Source: Denitrobaculum sp965225735
GTDB lineage: Bacteria > Pseudomonadota > Alphaproteobacteria > Kiloniellales > Kiloniellaceae
DNA: 64,000 nucleotides
Direction: 5' to 3'
Assembly (NCBI GenBank): GCA_965225735.1
Contig: CBDDBN010000030.1
Span: 1,116,001 to 1,180,000, forward strand
The stretch's first letter is position 1. Every line of letters begins with the position of its first letter. A program made the position numbers and the translations under genes. This document shows positions 17,238 to 26,552 of the stretch, one piece after another. The notes beneath the pieces were generated by a model, which saw nothing but the letters and a program-made list of their open reading frames with translations, had not been told where the DNA came from and ran no database searches.

Positions 17238-18242
17238 ATGACAAAATCTTGTCTAGTCTCCTCCTCGATTATCGATCCACGCCGGCCAACCAGTTTCAAC
17301 ACTCAATGGCGCTGCCTACAAGGCTGCGCCGTCACTGCGAGCGAAATCAGTTCTTTGAACAGCAGTTCCCCCAAATGGCTTGTCTTTGCACCAGGTATAT
17401 TCCTGGTGATGTGGTCGACAGGTTACGTTGCGGCCAAGTTCGGTCTGGGTTTCATCGAACCCCTGACCTTCCTGGCGCTTCGTTTTGCCTGCGTCGTGGC
17501 GATCATGGCTGCGCTGTTCCTGGTGCTGCGTCCGCCGTTGCCCAAGACCCGGGCGGAATGGATGCACCTGTCGATCGTTGGCTTCCTGCTGCAATCGATG
17601 TACTTCGGCATGTGCTATATGTCGTTCAAAGCGGGGTTGGCCGTTGGAACGCTTGCTCTGATCCTGTCTCTGCAGCCGATTATCGTCGGCCTCGTCGCCC
17701 CGAGATGGAACGGCGAGTCGGTTGGCTGGCGCCGTTGGAATGGCCTGTTGCTTGGTCTCGCGGGTGCTGTGATCGTTATCCTGGCGAGATCCGAAATCGC
17801 CGTGCCCTCGGCTCTCGGTTTGTTCTTCGCTTGCCTCGCACTCTTCGGTATTACCGGCGGGTCGCTATGGGAAAAGCGCTTCGGTGTATCTCATCACCCG
17901 GTCACTGCAAATCTGGTTGGGTTTGCCGTCGGACTGTTAGGTGTCATGCCCTTTGTGATTGTCTTTGAGAGCATGACAGTGGAATGGTCCTGGCAATTGG
18001 CTGTATCTCTAACCTACCTCATCATCGGTAGCTCGCTGATTGGTGTCGGCTTGCTGCTCGCCATGATTCGCGCGGGCGACGTCTCGCGCGTGTCCGCATT
18101 GTTCTTTTTGGTGCCGCCGCTGGCCGCGACCTTTGCCTGGTTGGTTCTCGATGAGGTGATGCCGCCAATTGCCTGGTTCGGCATGCTGGTTGCCGGTGCT
18201 GGCGTGTTGATGGCGACCACCGAAAAAAAGCTTGAGGCTTGA
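17238..18242 (+). CDS. EamA/DMT-superfamily transporter
   Basis: Up to 334 residues with ten predicted membrane helices in two EamA repeats; typical of small-metabolite or amino acid exporters of the inner membrane. The ATG at 17238 would put about 40 polar, unrelated residues before the first helix and leaves no room for a promoter next to the lysR gene; a TTG at 17355, just before NSSSPKWLVFAPG, is a better biological start though without a strong ribosome site. Followed by an MFS gene after 76 bp. Substrate unknown. Confidence 0.8.
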   Translation: MTKSCLVSSSIIDPRRPTSFNTQWRCLQGCAVTASEISSLNSSSPKWLVFAPGIFLVMWSTGYVAAKFGLGFIEPLTFLALRFACVVAIMAALFLVLRPPLPKTRAEWMHLSIVGFLLQSMYFGMCYMSFKAGLAVGTLALILSLQPIIVGLVAPRWNGESVGWRRWNGLLLGLAGAVIVILARSEIAVPSALGLFFACLALFGITGGSLWEKRFGVSHHPVTANLVGFAVGLLGVMPFVIVFESMTVEWSWQLAVSLTYLIIGSSLIGVGLLLAMIRAGDVSRVSALFFLVPPLAATFAWLVLDEVMPPIAWFGMLVAGAGVLMATTEKKLEA

Positions 18243-18318
18243 TGGTCTTCACAATTCGATTTGCAGCTTTGGCCACCCTATGCCAAACCACGGCTGCTCT
18301 CGCAAAGGTACTTCGTTT

Positions 18319-19578
18319 ATGACAATGACAGATGACACGCGGGCAAAGCGGAACGTCGCCGTTTTGGTTGCTGCACAGGCTATCCTGGGCGCTCAGATGC
18401 CGATGATCTTCGTCGTCGGCGGACTTGCCGGTGGAATGTTGGCTAGTAACCCCTGCTTCGCGACTCTGCCCATCTCCGTCATTGTTTTCGGCTCGATGAC
18501 GACCGCGCCCTGGCTGTCACCTTTGATGCAGCGCGCCGGCCGCAAAGTCGGTTTTTTCATAGGCGCACTCGGAGGCGCAGTCGGCGCAGCCATTTCCGCC
18601 TATGGGCTCTATATCGACTCTTTTCCACTGCTGCTTCTGGGGTCTTACTTCACCGGGATCTATATGTCGGCGCAGGGCTTTTACAGGTTTGCCGCCACCG
18701 ACACGGCAAGTGACAGCTTTCGACCCAAGGCGATTTCCTATGTTATGGCAGGCGGTCTCTTGTCCGCGATCTTCGGACCACAGTTGAACAAGGTGGTTTC
18801 CGACGCCTCTGTCCTGCCTTTCATCGGAGATCTGCTGCTGCCGGTTCCCTTTATCGGAACCTATCTGACCATCATCGCGATCAACCTCCTGGGCATGTTC
18901 CTCTTCCTGCTTCTCGATCTGCCGGACGGAGAACCGAAGAAAGCCGGATCCACCGCGGCGTCCGCCGGGCGGTCGCGGTTGGAGCTGTTGCGAAGCCCGA
19001 CCATTCTTGTCGCGATCATCTGTGGGATGGTGTCCTATTCGCTGATGAACCTGGTCATGACCTCGACGCCGCTGGCTGTCGTCGGTTGCGGTCTGACCAA
19101 CGACAATGCGAATGACATTGTCTCCGCGCACGTTTTGGCGATGTTCATTCCGTCCTTCTTCACCGGCCATCTTATCGTGCGCTTTGGCGTCAACCGCATC
19201 ATCGTCGCGGGACTCGTGATCCTCGCTCTAGCGGGTGTTGTGGCCCTGTCTGGGGTGACGCTGACGAACTTCTTCATCGCGCTGATACTTTTGGGCCTGG
19301 GCTGGAACTTCGGTTTCGTTGGGGCGACCACGCTTCTGTCCAGCGCGCATGCGCCGAATGAGCGCGGTCAGACGCAGGGACTGAACGACATGATGGTCTT
19401 TGGGTGCGTCACGCTGGCCAGCCTCGCTTCGGGCGGTCTGATGAACTGTTCCGGCGGGACGGCCGTGGACGGCTGGAACGCCGTGAACGTTGCGATGATC
19501 CCCTTCCTCCTGTTGGCCGGCGGTGCGCTGCTGTGGCTGACGATCCAGGACCGGCGGAAAGCCCGTGCCGCGGCGTAA
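18319..19578 (+). CDS. MFS transporter
   Basis: 419-residue major facilitator protein with about 12 hydrophobic helices and the loop motif PLMQRAGRKVGF between helices 2 and 3. The N-terminal half and the C-terminal half are split by a short charged loop (about 215-235). The start is the ATG after AAGG at 18319; the frame is open further upstream into the preceding gene end. The sulfurtransferase gene starts 33 bp later on the same strand, so a sulfur-containing or thiol-linked substrate is possible, but this is inference from context only. Confidence 0.85.
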   Translation: MTMTDDTRAKRNVAVLVAAQAILGAQMPMIFVVGGLAGGMLASNPCFATLPISVIVFGSMTTAPWLSPLMQRAGRKVGFFIGALGGAVGAAISAYGLYIDSFPLLLLGSYFTGIYMSAQGFYRFAATDTASDSFRPKAISYVMAGGLLSAIFGPQLNKVVSDASVLPFIGDLLLPVPFIGTYLTIIAINLLGMFLFLLLDLPDGEPKKAGSTAASAGRSRLELLRSPTILVAIICGMVSYSLMNLVMTSTPLAVVGCGLTNDNANDIVSAHVLAMFIPSFFTGHLIVRFGVNRIIVAGLVILALAGVVALSGVTLTNFFIALILLGLGWNFGFVGATTLLSSAHAPNERGQTQGLNDMMVFGCVTLASLASGGLMNCSGGTAVDGWNAVNVAMIPFLLLAGGALLWLTIQDRRKARAAA

Positions 19579-19611
19579 GGCGGAAGTCTTGACGCATAGG
19601 AAGGTAGAGAG

Positions 19612-20478
19612 ATGACCGAAGCACCAGAAAGCAACAGGATCGCCGGCGGATCGCCCCTTATCTCGTCGCAGGATCTGATGGCCCTGCTGGGACGCCCCGA
19701 ACTTCGCCTGTTCGATATCCGCGGGCGCTGGGGCAGTCCGCCGGCGGCCTTGCGTGACGATTACCTGGATGGGCACATTCCTGGTGCCGTCTTTCTGGAT
19801 TGGACGCGCGAATTCCTGCAGCAGGATGTGGCGATCAATCTCGCGCCGGTCGCCACGGCCGAAGAAGCCGTGGCCTCCTTTGAACGCTTGGGCATATCGG
19901 AAGGCGATCATGTCGTCCTCTACGATGACTATCATCACATGCTTGCGGGCCGGGTTTGGTGGGCCATGCGGTATCTTGGTTTTGAGAAGGTCCAGGTCCT
20001 GAACGGCGGCTGGACTCACTGGGCGAGCCAGGGCCTGCCGACGGCAACCGAGATGCCAGAAGCGGACAAAGGAAACTTTAAGCCTATCCTCAAGAATGAC
20101 CTTCGTGTCGATGTAGAGACGCTGATTACCGAAAAGGATGCCTGCTGTCTTTTGGATGGTCGCGGCCCCGTGGGTTATGCCGGTCATCCGGACGACCCGC
20201 GCAGCGGTCATATTCCCGGCGCGATCAATCTGCCCTACAGCGCAATGCTGAACGAAACAACGGGCCTGTTTCTAAGCGACGACGATCTGGTCAACGCATT
20301 GGACGTTGCCGCCCCAGACTGGCGCAGGACGCGGGTGATCTCATCCTGCGGATCGGGTTATGCGGGAACCGTTCCGATGCTGGCCATGGCCCATCTGGGC
20401 GTTTCATCCAGCCTCTATGACGGTTCTATGGCTGAGTGGAAGCAGGATCCAGCCCGTGCGGTAGAGCAGTCTTTCTGA
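19612..20478 (+). CDS. Thiosulfate/3-mercaptopyruvate sulfurtransferase (tandem rhodanese)
   Basis: 288 residues in two rhodanese modules: an inactive N-terminal one (about 15-145; no cysteine in the loop YDDYHHML) and an active C-terminal one (about 165-288) with Cys246 in the loop CGSGYAG. The enzyme moves sulfane sulfur from thiosulfate or mercaptopyruvate to an acceptor. The active loop differs from the CGSGVTA form of SseA, so donor preference is unclear. Start ATG follows GGTAGAGAG. Sits in a cassette with transporters and a glutathione-degrading-type ChaC gene. Confidence 0.88.
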   Translation: MTEAPESNRIAGGSPLISSQDLMALLGRPELRLFDIRGRWGSPPAALRDDYLDGHIPGAVFLDWTREFLQQDVAINLAPVATAEEAVASFERLGISEGDHVVLYDDYHHMLAGRVWWAMRYLGFEKVQVLNGGWTHWASQGLPTATEMPEADKGNFKPILKNDLRVDVETLITEKDACCLLDGRGPVGYAGHPDDPRSGHIPGAINLPYSAMLNETTGLFLSDDDLVNALDVAAPDWRRTRVISSCGSGYAGTVPMLAMAHLGVSSSLYDGSMAEWKQDPARAVEQSF

Positions 20479-20627
20479 CCTGACTTCTGACCTTTGATTC
20501 CAGGGACGTACTCCTGCTGGAATCGGCGCTTCCTTGGCGGAAAGATTCACGCGCAACCGACACAATTCGGTTTGCATTCCTGCGGCTGGCGACGGCAACA
20601 TGCTCCCGCAAATGCCGGAGTACTTGA

Positions 20628-21362
20628 GTGTCGCCTTCGTCCAGTGCCTTTTTCCACCACCCAGAACTTGAGGATCAGATCACCGATCCCCGTCGCTCGT
20701 TCTTTCGCAACTTCAACATTGCGACGGTCTTCGCGGAGAAGCCGGAACTGAAATGGGTCCTGAAGGAGTTGCGGAGCGATCGGGATCGCGAAGAGTCTCG
20801 CGCGATGACTCTGGCCGATCATCGAGGCCGCGATCTTTGGGTTTTCGCATACGGGTCTCTGATGTGGGACCCAGCCTTTCATTTCGCCGAGGTGCGCCGC
20901 GCGACTGTTACAGGCTACGAACGGCGTTTCGTCTTAAAGCATACCTATGGTGCGCGTGGCACGCCGGAGCAGCCGGGGCTGATGGCGGCCCTCGATCGTG
21001 GTGACTGCTGTGAAGGTTTGGTTTTCCGGATCGCTGCGAACCAGGTCGAGGCCGAAACCGAAATCCTCTGGCGGCGTGAGATGATCGCGCACGCCTATAA
21101 ACCGAGTTTTGTCACGGCAATGATCGACGACCAGCCGGTGGTCGCCTTGACCTTCGTGGCCAATCACGAGTCGAAGGTCATTTGTCCGGACCTGACCCGT
21201 GAAGAACAAGTTCGGTTCGTCGCAAACGGCAGGGGGTTTCTCGGGACCAGTAAGGAATACCTCAGCAACATCGTCCGGCAGTTCGATGCCCTTGGCGTTG
21301 TGGATAAAGACTGCTCCGCTCTGTTAGCGGAAGTTGAGGACTATCTCGCCAGTCAGGGGTGA
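20628..21362 (+). CDS. chaC: ChaC-like gamma-glutamylcyclotransferase
   Basis: 244-residue protein of the ChaC/GCT fold, which cleaves the gamma-glutamyl bond of glutathione to 5-oxoproline and Cys-Gly. Motif YGSLMWDPAF (75-84) binds the gamma-glutamyl group and Glu151 in ILWRREM fits the catalytic glutamate. An N-terminal extension of about 65 residues precedes the core. The start is a GTG after GGAG with 7-nt spacing. Fits a sulfur/thiol theme with the sulfurtransferase gene upstream, although 149 bp separate them. Confidence 0.85.
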   Translation: MSPSSSAFFHHPELEDQITDPRRSFFRNFNIATVFAEKPELKWVLKELRSDRDREESRAMTLADHRGRDLWVFAYGSLMWDPAFHFAEVRRATVTGYERRFVLKHTYGARGTPEQPGLMAALDRGDCCEGLVFRIAANQVEAETEILWRREMIAHAYKPSFVTAMIDDQPVVALTFVANHESKVICPDLTREEQVRFVANGRGFLGTSKEYLSNIVRQFDALGVVDKDCSALLAEVEDYLASQG

Positions 21363-21374
21363 GGCTTTACTGTC

Positions 21375-22916
21375 CTAAAACCAGACGCTGGCCGCCAGAA
21401 CCAGCCCCAGCGCCAGCGCCGCTCCGCCAAGGATCAGGCTGAGCTTTTGTGTGCGAGCCCGCCCCTGTAACGCCTCGAAAGTTTTGGGATGCAGGCCCAG
21501 GCCGCCGTTCGCAACATCGTGGGCCACCTTCTCGAGATTGGAGATCAGTTGCGGCAGTCTCTCGGCGGACTGCAGCAGTTGCCAGGCACCGTCGCGCAAT
21601 CGGGCTTCCGGCCCGCGGTGCTCGCGCATCCAGGCTTCGATCAGGGGCTGGGCCAGGACCCAGATATTCAGTTCCGGGTCTAGCCGGCGACTCACGCCCT
21701 CTGCCATCAGCATGTTCTTCTGTAGCAGGAGGAGCTGCGGCTGGACCGGCATATCGAAGGATTCGGTCAGCTGTAGCAACTGTGCCAGCAAGCGCGCGAA
21801 GGAGATCTGCTGCAGCGGTTTGCCGGCAATCGGTTCGCAGACCGAACGCAGGGCCTGGGCGTAGATGTCGAGCGACTTGCCCGGCGGCAGATAACCGGCC
21901 TCGACCTGAACCTCCGCCAGGCGGTAGTAGTCCCGCGCGATGGTGGCCATCAGCATGTCGGCGAGGAAGCAGCGCGTGCGGTAATCCAGACGGCCCATGA
22001 TGCCGAAATCGACGGCAAAGATGTTGCCGTCCGTATCGACACCCATATTGCCCGGGTGCTGGTCGCCGTGGAAGAAGCCGTCCCGGAAGACCTGATTGAA
22101 GAAGATCGCCGCGGCCTTGTAGAGCACCTCTTCGAGATCGTGACCGGCGGCGACCAGGGCGTCCTTGTCGTCCATGGCGATACCGCCGACCCGCTCCATG
22201 GTAAGGACGCGGCGCGAGGTGCGCTGCCAATCGATCGCCGGGACACGGTAGGTAGGATCTTCCTGAAAGTTCTCTCCCAGTTCGGCGGCACCGGCAGCCT
22301 CCATGCGCAGATCCATCTCCAGCCTGACGGTTTCCTCAAAGGTGCCGACCACCTCGATCGGCTTGAGGCGCCGTAAGGCGGGCTGGGTCCGTTCCACAAG
22401 TTCGGCCAGACCATAGAAGAGGGCGAGATCCTGTTCGAAGGCCTGTTCGATTCCCGGGCGCAGGATCTTGACCGCGACCGCTTCGCCCTCGCTGGTCACC
22501 GCCAGATGGACTTGGGCGATGGAGGCGGCGGAAACCGGTTTCTGATCGAAGGATTCGAAGAGCGCGCTGACCGGCTGTTCCAATTCGCGCTCGATCGTCG
22601 CGCGGGCCTCGGCACTGGAGAAAGGCGGCAGGTTGTCCTGCAGCTGTGCCAGGTCGCCGGCAATCTCTTCGCCGAGCAGGTCGGCGCGGGTGGAGAGGAA
22701 TTGACCGAGTTTGATGAAGCTCGGCCCCAATTCGGTCAGCGCGCGCGCAAGTTTCTGTCCTGGCCGACCAGCGGCCTTCTTGCGGGAAACCAAACGCGCG
22801 ATCCAGACGACGCTGCGCGCAATGCCCATGGCTTCCAATGCGGCAAGCGCATCGTGCTTCGCCAATGTGCGGGCGATCGTGATCAGGCGGAGCGGAATAA
22901 GGATCGGGCGGAACAT
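21375..22916 (-). CDS. ubiB: UbiB atypical kinase/ATPase of ubiquinone biosynthesis
   Basis: 513-residue ABC1/ADCK-family protein supporting ubiquinone synthesis at the inner membrane. The family KxGQ motif is FIKLGQ (67-72), the alanine-rich loop is PVSAASIAQVH, and the metal-binding and catalytic motifs read HPGNMGVD and AVDFG. A C-terminal hydrophobic stretch (last 25 residues, LSLILGGAALALGLVLAASVWF in part) is the usual membrane anchor. It starts 16 bp after the ubiE stop, an evident operon. Confidence 0.93.
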   Translation of the reverse strand: MFRPILIPLRLITIARTLAKHDALAALEAMGIARSVVWIARLVSRKKAAGRPGQKLARALTELGPSFIKLGQFLSTRADLLGEEIAGDLAQLQDNLPPFSSAEARATIERELEQPVSALFESFDQKPVSAASIAQVHLAVTSEGEAVAVKILRPGIEQAFEQDLALFYGLAELVERTQPALRRLKPIEVVGTFEETVRLEMDLRMEAAGAAELGENFQEDPTYRVPAIDWQRTSRRVLTMERVGGIAMDDKDALVAAGHDLEEVLYKAAAIFFNQVFRDGFFHGDQHPGNMGVDTDGNIFAVDFGIMGRLDYRTRCFLADMLMATIARDYYRLAEVQVEAGYLPPGKSLDIYAQALRSVCEPIAGKPLQQISFARLLAQLLQLTESFDMPVQPQLLLLQKNMLMAEGVSRRLDPELNIWVLAQPLIEAWMREHRGPEARLRDGAWQLLQSAERLPQLISNLEKVAHDVANGGLGLHPKTFEALQGRARTQKLSLILGGAALALGLVLAASVWF

Positions 22917-22932
22917 AAAGCGGGGCCGCTCT

Positions 22933-23805
22933 TCAGATTCGCCAGCCGGAATGCAGCGCCGCGATGCCGCCGCTGAGGTTGCGGTAGCTCGCCATTTCGA
23001 GGCCCGCGCCCCGCATCCGTTCGATTAGCTCTTCCTGGGGCGGGAACTTTCGAATGCTTTCCGCCAGGTACTGATAGGACTCGCGGTCTTTGGCGACCAT
23101 CTCTCCCATGGCGGGCAGCACCTTGAAGGAATAGAGGTCGTAGAGCGACGCGAAGAGCGGGATCACGACTTGGCTGAATTCCAAGCAGAGGAAACGTCCG
23201 CCCGGCTTGAGTACGCGCCGTGCTTCTGCCAGGGCTGCATCTATATGGGTGACGTTGCGCAGGCCGAAGGCGATGCTGTAGGCATCGAAACTGCGGTCGG
23301 GAAAAGGCAGTGCCTCTGCGTTGCCGCAGACCCAGTCCATGCCATGCAGAATGCCGCGGTCGAGGCCCCTATCGCGACCCACCTGGAGCATGCCAAACGT
23401 CAGGTCGCAGACCGTGATTGGGGCGCCCTGCTCACCTTCACGCATCTCGGGAGCTTCTTCGTCGGCGGACGCCGGGAGATCTCCTTGTCCGGCCGTCAGG
23501 CGTTCGTCGATGCGAAAGGCAATATCGCCCGTACCGCCTGCCACATCGAGAAAGTATTGGCCTGGCCGCGGGTCCAGCCAGTCGATCATAGCCCCTTTCC
23601 ATAGGCGGTGAATGCCACCCGACATCAAGTCATTCATCAGGTCGTAGTTGGAGGCGACGCTTTCGAAGACGCCTTGGACGCGGCCGCGTTTTTCGCCCAC
23701 CGGAACTTCCTGATATCCGAAGTGCGTCAAGCCTTCCGCGCCGCCGGGATCCGCCGTATCTCTGGAGCTGGATGATGAAGATTTTGCTGACATGGCGCGG
23801 ACCAT
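22933..23805 (-). CDS. ubiE: Ubiquinone/menaquinone C-methyltransferase UbiE
   Basis: 290-residue SAM-dependent methyltransferase acting on 2-polyprenyl-6-methoxy-benzoquinol. Motifs: the UbiE signature YDLMNDLMSGGIHRLWK, SAM-binding DVAGGTGDIA, and NAEALPFPDRSFD. An insertion of roughly 25 acidic residues (ASADEEAPEMREGEQG region) lies between motifs I and II compared with E. coli UbiE. The N-terminus is Ser-rich and may be shorter; the first ATG has the better ribosome site (AGGTG). Divergent from mutM, first gene of ubiE-ubiB. Confidence 0.93.
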   Translation of the reverse strand: MVRAMSAKSSSSSSRDTADPGGAEGLTHFGYQEVPVGEKRGRVQGVFESVASNYDLMNDLMSGGIHRLWKGAMIDWLDPRPGQYFLDVAGGTGDIAFRIDERLTAGQGDLPASADEEAPEMREGEQGAPITVCDLTFGMLQVGRDRGLDRGILHGMDWVCGNAEALPFPDRSFDAYSIAFGLRNVTHIDAALAEARRVLKPGGRFLCLEFSQVVIPLFASLYDLYSFKVLPAMGEMVAKDRESYQYLAESIRKFPPQEELIERMRGAGLEMASYRNLSGGIAALHSGWRI

Positions 23806-23910
23806 AGCGCGCGTTCACCTGCCGCGCTACTCTATCGGTAAGCAATCTTGTCTTCGCGTCCGGCTCGTCAGCGTCGGGCGTCTGTTCAAAAAGAGGTCCT
23901 GTTAGCCTAA

Positions 23911-24771
23911 ATGCCTGAATTGCCTGAGGTTGAGACGGTTATGCGCGGCCTGCGCGTCCGCCTTGAGGGTCGCCGGTTGGTCAAAGTGACGCAGCGGCGC
24001 CCGAACCTGCGCTTCCCTTTTCCTGACAATTTCGCCGATCGCTTGACCGGCCGTCGCGTCGAGTCCCTTTCGCGCCGCGCCAAGTATATCCTGATGCAGC
24101 TTGACGACGGGCAAGTGCTGCTCTGCCATCTGGGCATGTCAGGGCGCATGATCATCCTGCACGCGGAGGAGCTGAAAAAGGACGCGACGCCTTTGGCGGC
24201 GCATGACCACGTGATCTTCGAAACCGATCAGGGCGATGAGGTTCGCTTCAACGATGCGCGCCGCTTCGGCGTGATGGACCTGATCGATGGTGACAAGCTC
24301 GAGGAACACAAGCTGCTCGCCGGCCTTGGGCCGGAACCTCTCGGCAATGCGTTCAATGGGCCGGAACTTGCGCGGCGGCTGGAGGGTAAGCGCTCGCCGA
24401 TCAAGGCGGCGCTGCTCGATCAGAAGGTCGTGGCGGGCCTCGGAAATATCTATGTCTGCGAGGCGCTCTACATCGCAGGCCTATCGCCGAAACGTCAGGC
24501 CTATACGGTCCAGGGCCAGCGCGCTGAAAAGTTGGTCGCCGCGGTGCGCGATGTGCTGGGCCGGGCCATCGAGGCCGGTGGCTCCAGCCTGCGCGACTAT
24601 GTGCAGGCCGATGGCGAACTGGGATATTTTCAACACGACTGGGCGGTCTATGGCCGCGAAGGCGAAGCCTGCCGGCGTTGTGGAGAGACGGAGAGCGACC
24701 CGCCGGTTCTGATCCGCCGGATCGTGCAGTCGAATCGTTCGACTTTCTATTGTACGGGCTGTCAGCGGTAA
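23911..24771 (+). CDS. mutM: Formamidopyrimidine-DNA glycosylase (Fpg/MutM)
   Basis: 286-residue bifunctional glycosylase/AP lyase removing 8-oxoguanine. The processed N-terminus PELPEVET supplies the catalytic Pro and Glu; Lys58 lies in RRAKYILM, and the C-terminal zinc finger is CxxC (CRRC) followed by CxxC (CTGC). Start is unambiguous. First of a rightward run mutM - small exported protein - enoyl-CoA hydratase - rpsT leading to dnaA. Confidence 0.96.
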   Translation: MPELPEVETVMRGLRVRLEGRRLVKVTQRRPNLRFPFPDNFADRLTGRRVESLSRRAKYILMQLDDGQVLLCHLGMSGRMIILHAEELKKDATPLAAHDHVIFETDQGDEVRFNDARRFGVMDLIDGDKLEEHKLLAGLGPEPLGNAFNGPELARRLEGKRSPIKAALLDQKVVAGLGNIYVCEALYIAGLSPKRQAYTVQGQRAEKLVAAVRDVLGRAIEAGGSSLRDYVQADGELGYFQHDWAVYGREGEACRRCGETESDPPVLIRRIVQSNRSTFYCTGCQR

Positions 24772-24786
24772 GGTAGACAAAGAGCT

Positions 24787-25215
24787 ATGGGACGACTGCC
24801 GCCACATGAGATCTTCGCCCGCCTTCTCCGGCAAGTCTCTTTCTTACTTTGCGGTCTGTTTCTCCTCGCAGGCTCGATCGGCCCCACAGCAACACTCAGC
24901 CTGGCTCAGAGCCCAACTGCGTTCGTGACCGGTCTGGAAGACGTGCCGCTGATGCCGGAGCTGCGGGATCTGCCTGATGCCGCGGTGATCTTCGACAAAC
25001 CCTCCGGGCGGCTGGTCGAAGCCTATGCCGAAGGCAATGTGGCACCCGCCGCGGTTTTGGCGTTCTATCGCGAGACCCTGCCGCAGCTGGGCTGGATCGC
25101 GGCAGCGGAACGCGGCGAGACCGGCGTCTTCTTTCGCGAAAGCGAACGCCTCGAAATCCATGTCTTGGAAGGGCAGCCGCGGCGCACCGTGCGCTTTGTC
25201 CTCTCCCCGAAGTAA
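24787..25215 (+). CDS. Small exported protein of unknown function
   Basis: 142 residues with a hydrophobic segment at about 17-40 (VSFLLCGLFLLAGSIGPTATLSLA) acting as a signal peptide or anchor. The mature part contains VEAYAEGNVAPAAVLAFYRETLPQLGW, a pattern seen in alphaproteobacterial proteins encoded between mutM and an enoyl-CoA hydratase, and in which a short domain predicts a small alpha/beta fold. No catalytic motif. It begins 15 bp after mutM. I do not know its function. Confidence 0.75.
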   Translation: MGRLPPHEIFARLLRQVSFLLCGLFLLAGSIGPTATLSLAQSPTAFVTGLEDVPLMPELRDLPDAAVIFDKPSGRLVEAYAEGNVAPAAVLAFYRETLPQLGWIAAAERGETGVFFRESERLEIHVLEGQPRRTVRFVLSPK

Positions 25216-25261
25216 TCAAATGTGCCCCCGGCACTGAAGGAAATCTGGAGACTGTGACGTT

Positions 25262-26038
25262 ATGACCTACGAAAACATCCTCGTGGAGACGCGCGGCAAT
25301 GTGGGCCTGATCACCCTGAACCGGCCCAAGGCGCTGAACGCTCTTTGCGCGGCTTTGATTGATGAGCTGGCGCAGGCGTTGGATGACTTCGAAAAGGACC
25401 CAGAGATTCGCTGCATCGTTCTAACCGGATCCGAAAGGGCTTTTGCCGCTGGCGCCGACATCAAGGAGATGAAGGACAAGAACTTCAAAGATGTTTTCGC
25501 CGAGGACTTCATTACCCACGACTGGGAGCGGGTGACCTGGACCCGCAAACCAGTCATCGCCGCAGTCGCCGGCTATGCTTTGGGAGGCGGTTGCGAATTG
25601 GCGATGATGTGCGACTTCATCATCGCGGCCGAGAATGCACAGTTCGGCCAGCCAGAGATCACGATCGGCACGATCCCGGGCGCCGGTGGCTCACAGCGCC
25701 TGACCCGCTTCGTCGGCAAGTCCAAGGCCATGGAGATGTGCTTGACCGGCCGCATGATGGATGCCGCCGAAGCCGAGCGTTCGGGTTTGGTCAGCCGGGT
25801 GGTGCCGGCGGAAGAGCTTATGGACGATGCGCTCAAAACAGCGGAAAAAATCGCCGGTTTCTCTCAGTTCGCGGTGATGATGGCGAAGGAAGCCGTCAAT
25901 CGGGCCTACGAAACCACCCTGAGCGAAGGTGTGAAGTTCGAGCGCCGGCTATTCCATGCCAGCTTCGCGACCGAGGACCAGACTGAAGGCATGTCGGCAT
26001 TTGTCGACAAGCGCCCGGCACAGTGGAAACACCGCTAA
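25262..26038 (+). CDS. Enoyl-CoA hydratase
   Basis: 258-residue crotonase-family enzyme hydrating 2-enoyl-CoA in fatty acid degradation. The oxyanion-hole segments AFAAGADIKEM and GYALGGGCELAMMCD are present, and both catalytic glutamates, Glu112 and Glu132 (QPEITIG), are conserved, so hydratase rather than another crotonase activity is likely. Start ATG at 25262 follows GGAAATCTGGAG. Conserved neighbour of mutM and rpsT. Confidence 0.92.
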   Translation: MTYENILVETRGNVGLITLNRPKALNALCAALIDELAQALDDFEKDPEIRCIVLTGSERAFAAGADIKEMKDKNFKDVFAEDFITHDWERVTWTRKPVIAAVAGYALGGGCELAMMCDFIIAAENAQFGQPEITIGTIPGAGGSQRLTRFVGKSKAMEMCLTGRMMDAAEAERSGLVSRVVPAEELMDDALKTAEKIAGFSQFAVMMAKEAVNRAYETTLSEGVKFERRLFHASFATEDQTEGMSAFVDKRPAQWKHR

Positions 26039-26118
26039 GCTCACGGGATGCCCATCAGGGCAGTTTGCGGTCGCTTCGGAAGCGCTGAAAATTGCATATT
26101 TTTGCGGGTTTTCATTGC

Positions 26119-26147
26119 TTGACGGCGCCTTAGGCGGCGGTTATAAC
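26119..26147 (+). promoter_or_regulatory. Strong sigma-70-type promoter of rpsT
   Basis: TTGACG (26119-26124), a 17-bp spacer, TATAAC (26142-26147): 5 of 6 in each hexamer. Leader to the rpsT start is about 35 nt. Fits a highly expressed ribosomal protein gene. Confidence 0.8.
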
Positions 26148-26188
26148 GCCCGCCTCATCCAACATGCATAGAATTACAGGTCTTCCAA

Positions 26189-26452
26189 ATGGCCCATCAT
26201 AAGTCTGCCAAAAAACGGATCCGCCAGACCGCGCGGCGCACCGAAGTCAACCGCGCCCGCGTCGGCCGCATCCGGACCTACGTCAAGAACGTTGAGCTGG
26301 CGATCGCTGGCGGCGACAAAGCTGCCGCGCAGAGCGCATTCAATGCTGCTCAGCCGGAGCTTCATCGCGGCGCGCAGGCCGGCGTTATGCACAGCAACAC
26401 CGTTGGCCGGAAGCTGTCGCGCCTGAATGCCCGTATCAAGGCGATGGCCTGA
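26189..26452 (+). CDS. rpsT: 30S ribosomal protein S20
   Basis: 87-residue, strongly basic helical protein beginning MAHHKSAKKRIRQTARR, the family signature; it binds 16S rRNA early in 30S assembly. The C-terminus ends GRKLSRLNARIKAMA, typical. It has its own promoter and a terminator, so it is transcribed alone. Its place just upstream of dnaA is a conserved alphaproteobacterial arrangement. Confidence 0.97.
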   Translation: MAHHKSAKKRIRQTARRTEVNRARVGRIRTYVKNVELAIAGGDKAAAQSAFNAAQPELHRGAQAGVMHSNTVGRKLSRLNARIKAMA

Positions 26453-26520
26453 ACGAAACCGGTTTGATCTGATCGACCGCCCGCGGCCTGTCCGGCGGGC
26501 CAGGTAAGACAGAAAAGCCA

Positions 26521-26552
26521 CCGCGCTCCTGCAAATTAGGGGCGCGGTTTTT
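26521..26552 (+). terminator. Rho-independent terminator of rpsT
   Basis: CCGCGCTCC (26521-26529) pairs with GGGGCGCGG (26539-26547) with one G-U pair, followed by TTTTT (26548-26552). Confidence 0.88.
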
